Assembly (NCBI RefSeq): GCF_042678145.1
Contig: NZ_JBHUDG010000044.1
Location: forward strand, 1 to 64,000
Direction of reading: 5' to 3'
Origin: Pseudopedobacter beijingensis
GTDB taxonomy: Bacteria; Bacteroidota; Bacteroidia; Sphingobacteriales; Sphingobacteriaceae
Length of the DNA: 64,000 nucleotides
Of the stretch, positions 55,119 through 62,720 are shown in pieces (positions within the stretch are counted from its first letter, which is position 1; the number at the start of each line of letters is the position of its first letter). A model generated the notes under the pieces. That model was not told the DNA's origin. It was given only the letters and a program-made list of their open reading frames with translations, and did no database searches. The position numbers and the translations under genes were made by a program.

Positions 55119-55144
55119 GTCATTGCGAGGAACGAAGCAATCTC
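55119..55144 (+). repeat. Dispersed intergenic repeat (GTCATTGCGAGGAACGAAGC type)
   Basis: GTCATTGCGAGGAACGAAGC followed by AATCTC is a sequence recognised as a common dispersed intergenic element in Bacteroidetes. It lies between the Lrp and pabB genes. Confidence 0.6.
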
Positions 55145-55190
55145 TTTTGGCATTACTCTCATAGCCTTTTTATAATCGAATCTCAGGTTA

Positions 55191-56456
55191 TTAGATAAGT
55201 TTACCGTTTACAGCTTGTACAAGCGCTTTGACTTTTAACAGGCATTCTTCGTACTCTTTTTCTGCATCAGCATAGTAAGTAATAGCACTTCCGGCGTGGA
55301 ACGAAAGATATTGCTGGCTTGCATTATATAAAATGCTTCTGATAACTACGTTAAAATCAAAATCATTATTCGGAGAAATATAGCCTAGGGCACCCGAATA
55401 AATCCCCCTTTTGGTTTTTTCGTAGTGTTCCATGAGTTGCATAGCCCGTATTTTAGGAGCTCCCGTCATGCTACCCATAGGGAAAGTGTTTTTTAGAATA
55501 TCAATAACAGATAAAGTAGGATTTGCTTTACATATTACGGTAGATATCATCTGATGAACCTGCTGAAAACTATATACTCCAAAAAGTTCTTCAACAGTAA
55601 CAGACCCCTTTATGGCAGATTTGGTGAGGTCATTTCTTACCAAATCAACAATCATAACATTTTCCTGGCGTTCTTTAGGATGTTGCTGGAGGGTGTTTTT
55701 AAGCCAAAGGTCTTCTTCCGTATTTTTACTACGTTTAGCGGTTCCTTTAATGGGTTGCGAAATTAATTGATTACCTCTTTTAGCCAAAAAACGCTCGGGA
55801 CTGGCACAGATAATAAATTTATCAAACCATTTGAAATAACTTGAAAAAGGGGCTTTTGACAAAGCGTTTAACTTTAGAAAAGATGCTAAAGGAGAAATAA
55901 TAGCGTTCTCTGAATAAAAATCAATACAAAAATTAGTTTCGTAAATGTCCCCGGCAGCTATATGCTGCTGTATAGCTTTTACCTTAGTAATATATTCTTC
56001 CCGAGTAAAACGTTGTTGTATTAGCGGCGGTTCTTCTTGTTCCTGAGGCGATAAGGAAGGTGTGATATTGATGATTTCATCAGCTATTGATGGATTACCC
56101 AGAATAACATCCAGTCCGTTTTTAGATAATCCTATCAGGTATTTTGGAACAAAGAAAAAGCAATCCGGAAAAGAAAGAGCATCCAGATTAGAGGATGTTA
56201 ATTTTTCGACATCATTTTTTAAGTCGTAACCCAATCCGCCAAAAATCCATCCAGGGTTAGATTGTCTGAATTTTTCCAGTTTTTCAAAAGCCTCTCTATA
56301 ATCAGTATGTAAGATGTCAGTATAATCTGCGGCAATTAAATACTGATATTTGGAGTATTTCTCCTGATAATCATTAGAGTCTAAAACAGCGCATACTTCA
56401 AATTGGTTTGCCCAATTTAATGCTTTCCATTTTAAAGAATCAATAGCTGTATCCAT
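55191..56456 (-). CDS. pabB: Aminodeoxychorismate synthase component I (PabB)
   Basis: About 421 residues of the chorismate-binding family. ISQPIKGTAKRSKN contains PIKGT, the Lys (about residue 237) being the nucleophile that separates PabB from anthranilate synthase (PIAGT). Other family motifs are DIYETNFCIDFY, MIVDLVRNDLTKSA, GSMTGAPKIRAMQLMEHYE and GAITYYADAEKEYEEC-like (GSAITYYADA). It makes 4-amino-4-deoxychorismate for folate. The ATG at 56456 is chosen over TTG at 56471. No amidotransferase or lyase gene is adjacent. Confidence 0.88.
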   Translation of the reverse strand: MDTAIDSLKWKALNWANQFEVCAVLDSNDYQEKYSKYQYLIAADYTDILHTDYREAFEKLEKFRQSNPGWIFGGLGYDLKNDVEKLTSSNLDALSFPDCFFFVPKYLIGLSKNGLDVILGNPSIADEIINITPSLSPQEQEEPPLIQQRFTREEYITKVKAIQQHIAAGDIYETNFCIDFYSENAIISPLASFLKLNALSKAPFSSYFKWFDKFIICASPERFLAKRGNQLISQPIKGTAKRSKNTEEDLWLKNTLQQHPKERQENVMIVDLVRNDLTKSAIKGSVTVEELFGVYSFQQVHQMISTVICKANPTLSVIDILKNTFPMGSMTGAPKIRAMQLMEHYEKTKRGIYSGALGYISPNNDFDFNVVIRSILYNASQQYLSFHAGSAITYYADAEKEYEECLLKVKALVQAVNGKLI

Positions 56457-56589
56457 ACCCTTATTGGGCAAAATTACTTTATATAAAGTCCAAATTCAAA
56501 AGTAAAAGATAAAAAACATAAGCTGTTCATACACAGTTATAAAAAATGTTTATTGATAAAATTCTGATTTAAGATTTATATAAAAAATA

Positions 56590-56618
56590 AAAATCCGAAG
56601 TGTTTGACTTCGGATTTT
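56590..56618 (-). terminator. Hairpin terminator after purA
   Basis: AAAATCCGAAG pairs perfectly with CTTCGGATTTT around a TGTTTGA loop. On the minus strand it is followed by a T run, just past the purA stop. Confidence 0.88.
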
Positions 56619-56638
56619 CTTATAGTTTTTTAGATAAT

Positions 56639-57910
56639 TTAAAGTTCCAGTGTTTGCACTCTGTCTGGTCCTACTGATAAAAACTTGATAGGAACTTCCA
56701 GGTGTTTTTCCAGATAATCAATGTAGCTTTCCAGTTTAGCAGGAACTTCATCTTTAGAGCGTATTCCTGTTAAATCTTCATTCCAGCCATCAATTTCCTC
56801 AAATATTGGCTCAGGTTTAATACTGTTGATGTCGTAAGGCATATAATCAATAACTTCACCATTGTATTTATAATGCGTACAAGCGTATATTTTCTCGAAA
56901 GAATCCAGTACATCCGCTTTCATCATAATTAACTGAGTAACACCGTTTAGCATAATAGCATATTTAAGAGCTGGAATATCAATCCATCCGCATCTTCTTG
57001 CTCTTCCGGTAGTAGCACCAAACTCACGTCCTATAGCTCTTAGTTTTTCTCCGGTTTCGTCTTCCAGTTCAGTAGGGAAAGGTCCGCCACCTACACGGGT
57101 ACAGTAAGCCTTAAAAATACCAAATACTTCGCCAATAGTGTTAGGGGCAATACCCAAACCAGTACAAGCTCCGGCTGTAGTAGTGTTTGATGAAGTTACA
57201 AAAGGATAAGAACCAAAATCTATATCCAACAGGGTTCCCTGTGCACCTTCTGCCAATACTTTTTTACCTTCTTTAATGTATTGGTTCACTAAATGTTCAC
57301 TGTCTACAAACTCAAATTGTTTTAAGTAATCCAATGCTTCAAAGAAAGCTTTCTCTTTTTCTGAAAAATCATCCACCTCTCCGTAATGAGAAAGTATATT
57401 CAGATGTTTTTCTACCAGTTTAGCATAACGTTCTTTAAAATCAGGTAAATGTACATCTCCAATACGAAGACCATTTCTACCAGTTTTGTCCATATAAGTA
57501 GGACCAATTCCTTTTAATGTAGACCCAATTTTTCCATCGCCCATTTTCTTTTCAGAAGCCGCATCCAGTAACTGGTGAGAAGGCAATATCAAATGTGCTT
57601 TTTTCGCTATTACTAAGTTTTTCTTAGCCAATAAGTCGTGTCCGGCAGCTTTTAGAGTATCCAATTCCCTTTTCAGGATAATAGGATCTATAACTACACC
57701 ATTTCCGATAAGATTCAAGGTTTTATCCTCGAAAATTCCGGAAGGGATTGTATTTAAAACAAACTTTTTTCCATCGAATTCCAGCGTGTGGCCGGCATTT
57801 GGACCGCCTTGAAAGCGGGCGATTAAATCGTATTTAGGGGCTAGTACATCAACTATTTTCCCTTTTCCTTCATCACCCCACTGAAGGCCTAATAACACAT
57901 CAACTGCCAT
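56639..57910 (-). CDS. purA: Adenylosuccinate synthase
   Basis: A 423-residue GTP-dependent enzyme converting IMP and aspartate to adenylosuccinate. The N-terminal VLLGLQWGDEGKGKIVDVL is the P-loop with the catalytic Asp, and QGGPNAGHT supplies the catalytic His. GTTTGRARRCGW appears late (as FGATTGRARRCGWIDIPALK). Length and motifs are normal. It follows the Fur-family gene by 26 bases and is terminated by a strong hairpin. Confidence 0.97.
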   Translation of the reverse strand: MAVDVLLGLQWGDEGKGKIVDVLAPKYDLIARFQGGPNAGHTLEFDGKKFVLNTIPSGIFEDKTLNLIGNGVVIDPIILKRELDTLKAAGHDLLAKKNLVIAKKAHLILPSHQLLDAASEKKMGDGKIGSTLKGIGPTYMDKTGRNGLRIGDVHLPDFKERYAKLVEKHLNILSHYGEVDDFSEKEKAFFEALDYLKQFEFVDSEHLVNQYIKEGKKVLAEGAQGTLLDIDFGSYPFVTSSNTTTAGACTGLGIAPNTIGEVFGIFKAYCTRVGGGPFPTELEDETGEKLRAIGREFGATTGRARRCGWIDIPALKYAIMLNGVTQLIMMKADVLDSFEKIYACTHYKYNGEVIDYMPYDINSIKPEPIFEEIDGWNEDLTGIRSKDEVPAKLESYIDYLEKHLEVPIKFLSVGPDRVQTLEL

Positions 57911-57936
57911 TGTTTTGTGGTAAGTATTTATTTCTA

Positions 57937-58413
57937 TTAATTTTTGTTGCTATAAGATTCGCAATGGCCTTCTGCTAATTTTGCACAGTTTCCGTAAAGA
58001 TTTAATGAATGGTGCTGTATATTAAATTTTAATAAATCTCCCATCATTGATTGGATTTGTTGCACCCTTGGGTCGCAGAATTCAACAACTTTCCCACAAT
58101 CTAAGCAGATAATATGGTCGTGTTGTTTGTAGCCATAGGACTTTTCGAATTGAGCCATGTTTTTACCAAATTGGTGTTTGGTAACTAAATCACAAGAAAG
58201 TAACAGTTCCAGCGTATTATAAACAGTAGCCCTGCTTACCCTGTATTTTTTGTTCTTCATGTGGATGTATAACGATTCTACATCGAAATGATCTGTTCTT
58301 GAATAGATTTCTTCGAGTATGGCAAACCTTTCGGGGGTTTTTCTGAGATTCTTGTTTTCTAAATAAGACTCAAAAATCTTTTTTACCATCTCTATGGTTT
58401 CTTGTGTAGCCAT
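57937..58413 (-). CDS. Fur-family transcriptional regulator
   Basis: A 158-residue metalloregulator. A winged helix (about 15-85: KTPERFAILEEIYSRTDHFD, KYRVSRATVYNTLELLLSCD) is followed by a dimerisation domain with HDHIICLDCGKVVEFCDP. The CxxC binds structural zinc; a second Cys pair lies in the C-terminus (GNCAKLAEGHC). The sensed metal (Fe, Zn, Mn or peroxide) cannot be assigned. It lies between relA/spoT and purA on the same strand, probably as one operon. Confidence 0.92.
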   Translation of the reverse strand: MATQETIEMVKKIFESYLENKNLRKTPERFAILEEIYSRTDHFDVESLYIHMKNKKYRVSRATVYNTLELLLSCDLVTKHQFGKNMAQFEKSYGYKQHDHIICLDCGKVVEFCDPRVQQIQSMMGDLLKFNIQHHSLNLYGNCAKLAEGHCESYSNKN

Positions 58414-58466
58414 GGTGATTCTTAGAGCTTCAAAGTTATTAAAAAATACTATATAGATAAATGTTT

Positions 58467-60695
58467 TTAGTTTTTTGCTGCAATAGGTTCCAGATTAGAA
58501 TCAAAACGTGACACATCTGTGATACCTTTTACTTGTTTTATACGATTAATAAGGTCGTCTAAATGTTTCGTGTCATTAACATAAATCATAATTGAACCAT
58601 TAAAAATGCCCTCGTCCGTATCAAAAGAAATAGAACGCATATTTACCTTGAAATCATTAGATATGATTTGGGTAAGATTATTAATCAGTCCAACTTCATC
58701 TATTCCGGATATCTTTAATCCCGTTAAGAAAGCCACCTCTTTTTGGCTGTTCCATTTAGCCTTTACTATTCTATAGCCAAAGTTTGACATCAGCTTAGTG
58801 GCATTAGGGCAGTTGGTACGGTGAATTTTTATGCCGTCAGAAACAGTCACAAAACCAAACACGTCATCTCCCGGAATAGGGTTACAACAATTAGCAAGCT
58901 TATAGTCTATTTTCTGTAGATCTTCTCCAATTAATAATACGTCACTGGCATTGGTTTTAACCTCCTTAATAAGCGCCTGTATTTTCTCGGATTCTATTGT
59001 TTGCTGAGATTTTTGTTCTACATTCTTCTCAGAAGCAGCATATTCCTTTAAGTCTTTAACATCTATAAAACCTTTGGCTACATTATAAAACAGATCCTGA
59101 GTAGTAGGAAGTTTAAAATAATAGCTTAGCTTCTGAATATTATCCGTGTTGTAATTTATTTTGAGCGATTTTAGTTTTCGTTCCAGTATCTCTTTTCCAT
59201 CCTCGGCAACCTTCCTTTTTTCCTCTTTCAGTGAAGACTTAATTTTTCCCTTTGCTTTGGCCGTAACCACAAAACCTAACCAATCTTCTTTAGGAGTTTG
59301 TTTCCCCGAAGTAATCACCTCCACCTGATCCCCGTTTTGAAGCTTATGAGAAAGCGGAACCAATTTATGGTTAACCTTTGCCCCAATACAATGTGCCCCC
59401 ACATCTGTATGTATTTCAAAAGCAAAATCCAGCGCAGTGGCATCCGTAGGTAATTGTATAAGGTCGCCTTTTGGAGTAAAAATGAATATCTCGTCAGAGA
59501 ATAAATTCATCTTAAAATCATCCAGAAAATCCAGCGCATTCGCTTCAGGATTGCTCAGTAACTCACGCACCTTATGCACCCACTGGTCCAGACCACTGTC
59601 ATTAGAAGACTCTTTATATTTCCAGTGCGCCGCAAATCCTTTCTCTGCAATTTCATTCATGCGCTGCGTACGTATCTGTACTTCAACCCATTGTCCTTTA
59701 GGGCCCATTACCGTAGTGTGTAAAGACTCGTAACCATTCGCCTTCGGAGACGATACCCAGTCACGTAATCTGTCAGGATTAGGACGATAAAGATCAGTAA
59801 CAATAGAATAAGCCTTCCAACACTCCGATTTTTCGTTTTCAGGTCGGCTATCCAGTATAATTCTGATAGCAAATAAATCATACACCTCCTCAAAAGGAAT
59901 TGATTTTTTGCGCATCTTATTCCAGATAGAATGTATAGATTTCGGTCGCCCCACCACTTCAGCAACCAATCCCTGTTCTGCCAATATGCGTTTAATAGGT
60001 TCTATAAACTCTTTGATGAACCTTTCGCGTTCAGCCTTTTTCTCATTTAATTTTTGCGCTATAAATTTATAAGTATCCGGTTCCATGTATTTCATGGAAA
60101 GATCCTCCAGTTCAGATTTTATAGCATAAAGTCCTAGCCTGTGAGCCAGCGGAGCATAGAGGTAAACCGTTTCAGAAGAAATTTTTAATTGCTTATCACG
60201 AGGCATAAAGTTCATGGTCCTCATATTATGCAACCGGTCTGCCAGCTTAATTAATATAACCCTTACATCATCAGCAAGAGTTAATAGCATTTTTCTAAAA
60301 TTCTCTGCCTGGATAGAGCTGTTGGCATCAAAAACGCCGGATATTTTGGTTAAGCCATCAATAATTTTGGCACATTTTTTACCAAACTCTCTCTCAATAT
60401 CTTCCAGGGTAATATGTGTGTCCTCTACAACATCGTGTAATAAAGCACATACAATAGAGGTAGTACCCAAACCAATCTCCTCAGCAGCAATCTGCGCAAC
60501 AGCAATGGGGTGGTATATATAAGGTTCACCAGATTTTCGGCGCATATCCTTATGGCTCTCCACGGCTAAATCAAAAGCCTGACGTATCATTTTCTTATCG
60601 CCTTTTTGAAGAGTTGGTTTGCAGGCCCTTAAAAGAGCTCTATACCTTTTTAATATCTCCGATTTTTCCGCTTCTAAATCTATTACGTAATCCAT
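58467..60695 (-). CDS. RelA/SpoT bifunctional (p)ppGpp synthetase/hydrolase
   Basis: A 742-residue Rel-type protein. Residues about 45-200 form the HD hydrolase, with YIYHPIAVAQIAAEEIGLG and an intact ALLHDVVEDTHI. The synthetase follows at about 250-370 (YESLHTTVMGPKGQWVEVQI, AAHWKYKE). TGS (about 400-460), a helical/CC region with CCNPIPGDDVFGF and a C-terminal ACT domain (about 665-735) complete it. Both active sites look intact, so it can make and remove the alarmone. It heads the relA-fur-purA set; purA makes the AMP branch of the same nucleotide pool. Confidence 0.95.
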   Translation of the reverse strand: MDYVIDLEAEKSEILKRYRALLRACKPTLQKGDKKMIRQAFDLAVESHKDMRRKSGEPYIYHPIAVAQIAAEEIGLGTTSIVCALLHDVVEDTHITLEDIEREFGKKCAKIIDGLTKISGVFDANSSIQAENFRKMLLTLADDVRVILIKLADRLHNMRTMNFMPRDKQLKISSETVYLYAPLAHRLGLYAIKSELEDLSMKYMEPDTYKFIAQKLNEKKAERERFIKEFIEPIKRILAEQGLVAEVVGRPKSIHSIWNKMRKKSIPFEEVYDLFAIRIILDSRPENEKSECWKAYSIVTDLYRPNPDRLRDWVSSPKANGYESLHTTVMGPKGQWVEVQIRTQRMNEIAEKGFAAHWKYKESSNDSGLDQWVHKVRELLSNPEANALDFLDDFKMNLFSDEIFIFTPKGDLIQLPTDATALDFAFEIHTDVGAHCIGAKVNHKLVPLSHKLQNGDQVEVITSGKQTPKEDWLGFVVTAKAKGKIKSSLKEEKRKVAEDGKEILERKLKSLKINYNTDNIQKLSYYFKLPTTQDLFYNVAKGFIDVKDLKEYAASEKNVEQKSQQTIESEKIQALIKEVKTNASDVLLIGEDLQKIDYKLANCCNPIPGDDVFGFVTVSDGIKIHRTNCPNATKLMSNFGYRIVKAKWNSQKEVAFLTGLKISGIDEVGLINNLTQIISNDFKVNMRSISFDTDEGIFNGSIMIYVNDTKHLDDLINRIKQVKGITDVSRFDSNLEPIAAKN

Positions 60696-60805
60696 ATTTA
60701 TCCTCTGAAAAGCTAAGTAAATGATTTTACATTTAAGTAACGAATTTAGGGTTACTTATTATGAGGAAAGGTAATTAATAAGTGATAAATTCGTATATTA
60801 AAAAT

Positions 60806-61414
60806 ATGAAAATTATAGGTTTTTTGCTCATCCAAATTTTCGGATTTCTGTCATTTTATACAAATGCACAGCCGCCTACCTTTATATTGGGCAAAAATGA
60901 TACCCTAAAAGTAGCTATAACCAATATAGATGGAGAGTGGATGCCATGGATAGCATTAAATCAGGTAAACGTTATAGATAAAAGAACATTTAAAAGTCAA
61001 GAAGATTACAATTATTACCGCAGATTACGTTATAATGTCTTAAAAGTTTTACCTTACGCCAGGTATGCAGGAGACCGGTACAGAAAATTGGAACGGGATT
61101 TGGCCATGCAGCCAGACAAGAGAAAACAAAAGGTATTGATTAAGGAATGTGAGAAAGAAATAAAGGATCTTTTTAATCGGGAGATTAAAGATCTGACTAT
61201 TTCTCAGGGCGAAATACTGATTAAATTGATAGACAGAGAAACAGGTAATAGTAGTTACTCGTTGTTAAAAGATACAAAAGGTGGGGTTACAGCCTTTTTT
61301 ATGCAATCATTGGCAAGAGTTTTTGGTCACGATTTAAAGACCAAGTATGATGTAGAAACGGATAGAGAGATTGAAAATATCATTAGAACATCAGGGTACT
61401 ACAATTACCAATAA
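60806..61414 (+). CDS. DUF4294 domain protein
   Basis: A 202-residue secreted protein with a signal peptide (to about residue 22, ending TNAQ) and one DUF4294 domain (RTFKSQEDYNYYRRLRYNVL, then LIKECEKEIKDLFNREIKDL and GGVTAFFMQSLARVFG). Function is unknown; the domain is restricted to Bacteroidetes as far as recalled. The ATG at 60806 is chosen over the upstream GTG at 60782, which would add eight residues before the signal peptide. Confidence 0.85.
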   Translation: MKIIGFLLIQIFGFLSFYTNAQPPTFILGKNDTLKVAITNIDGEWMPWIALNQVNVIDKRTFKSQEDYNYYRRLRYNVLKVLPYARYAGDRYRKLERDLAMQPDKRKQKVLIKECEKEIKDLFNREIKDLTISQGEILIKLIDRETGNSSYSLLKDTKGGVTAFFMQSLARVFGHDLKTKYDVETDREIENIIRTSGYYNYQ

Positions 61415-61424
61415 CGATGAATTA

Positions 61425-61949
61425 ATGGAGAATACAATATACCAGTTTAGGGTAAGAACCGCCCTTGGACTAGAGTTAACATTAGATGCTTTTAAAGATA
61501 AAGTATTGATGATTGTAAATACAGCATCTGAATGTGGTTTTACCCCGCAGCTAGAAGGATTAGCTAAACTAAAAGAGTTTTTTAAAAACGAACCCTTTGA
61601 AATACTGGCTTTCCCAAGTAACGATTTTGGAGGACAAGAACCTCTGGAAGATTTAGAAGTAGTGAAATTCTGCGAAACCAAATACAAAACTAACTTTCCC
61701 GTTTTTAGTAAAATAAAGGTCAGAGGACAAAATATACATCCCTTGTATAGTTTTTTGTCCAACAAAAAACAGAATGGTAAAGTAAGTACATCACCCAAAT
61801 GGAATTTTCATAAATACCTGATTAACCAAAAAGGGCAGGTGGTAGATTTCTTTTATCCATTTACCAAACCCGATAGCTCAAAAGTGAGAAAGAGAATTAA
61901 GAAATTATTTTCCGCCGATTCTTTAAAGAACACACCCGAAAACAGATAG
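61425..61949 (+). CDS. Glutathione peroxidase-family thiol peroxidase
   Basis: A 174-residue Cys-type glutathione peroxidase homolog. The peroxidatic Cys37 lies in NTASECGFTPQ. The catalytic Gln is in FPSNDFGGQEP, and the Trp/Asn site in SPKWNFHKYLI. Bacterial members usually take electrons from thioredoxin rather than glutathione. Here bacillithiol is another possible reductant, since bshB1 starts only 4 bases downstream. The ATG at 61425 is chosen over TTG at 61371, which overlaps the DUF4294 gene. Confidence 0.92.
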   Translation: MENTIYQFRVRTALGLELTLDAFKDKVLMIVNTASECGFTPQLEGLAKLKEFFKNEPFEILAFPSNDFGGQEPLEDLEVVKFCETKYKTNFPVFSKIKVRGQNIHPLYSFLSNKKQNGKVSTSPKWNFHKYLINQKGQVVDFFYPFTKPDSSKVRKRIKKLFSADSLKNTPENR

Positions 61950-61953
61950 TCCC

Positions 61954-62676
61954 ATGAAATTAGATTTATTGTTTATAGCCGCCCATCCTGATGACGTTGA
62001 ACTGGCAGCATCAGGCACTATTCTGAAGCATAAAGCCATGGGCAAAAAAGTTGGAATAATAGACTTGACAAGAGGAGAGCTGGGCACCCGTGGAACAGCA
62101 GAAATTAGAGATAAAGAAGCTGCGGAAGCCGCATCTATTTTAGGAATAGATGTCCGGGAAAATTTAGGACTTAAAGATGGATTCTTTAAAAACGACGAAG
62201 AACATCAGAAAAAAATAATTGAAATAATCAGGAAATACGCCCCTGAGATAATTATAACTAATGCTTATTATGATCGGCACCCCGATCATGGCCGCGCCTG
62301 CGAGTTGGTAAACGATTCTTGTTTTTTAGCCGGCTTACCCAAAATAGTTACCACACTTAATGGTGTTGAGCAAAAAGCCCATAGACCAAGACTGTTATTA
62401 CATTTTATACAGGACACCTATATAAAACCCGATATTGTGATCGATATTTCTGCTTTCCACGATCAGAAAATTAAAGCAATACAGGCCTATAAAACTCAGT
62501 TTTATGTAGAAGGCGTAACACTGGATGATCCGCAAACATACATTTCAAATCCTCAATTTCTGGAAGTAATCATAGGTAGAGCCCGTGAGTTTGGAAAAGC
62601 GATACAGGTGCCATTTGCAGAAGGATTTTTATCTAAGAAAATATTGGGAGTAGGCAGCTTATTTGATTTAGAGTAG
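61954..62676 (+). CDS. bshB1: Bacillithiol biosynthesis deacetylase BshB1
   Basis: A 240-residue zinc deacetylase of the PIG-L/BshB family. It removes acetate from GlcNAc-malate in bacillithiol synthesis. AAHPDDVELAASGTI gives the zinc motif (His11, Asp13, Asp14), and DRHPDHGRACELV the third ligand. TRGELGTRGTAEIRDKEAAE is the family signature. It starts 4 bases after the peroxidase gene, suggesting a shared thiol-redox role. Other bsh genes are not in this window. Confidence 0.92.
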   Translation: MKLDLLFIAAHPDDVELAASGTILKHKAMGKKVGIIDLTRGELGTRGTAEIRDKEAAEAASILGIDVRENLGLKDGFFKNDEEHQKKIIEIIRKYAPEIIITNAYYDRHPDHGRACELVNDSCFLAGLPKIVTTLNGVEQKAHRPRLLLHFIQDTYIKPDIVIDISAFHDQKIKAIQAYKTQFYVEGVTLDDPQTYISNPQFLEVIIGRAREFGKAIQVPFAEGFLSKKILGVGSLFDLE

Positions 62677-62720
62677 TAAATTGTTTTATTTTCTTTATGT
62701 TTGGAATTTTACCAATCATT

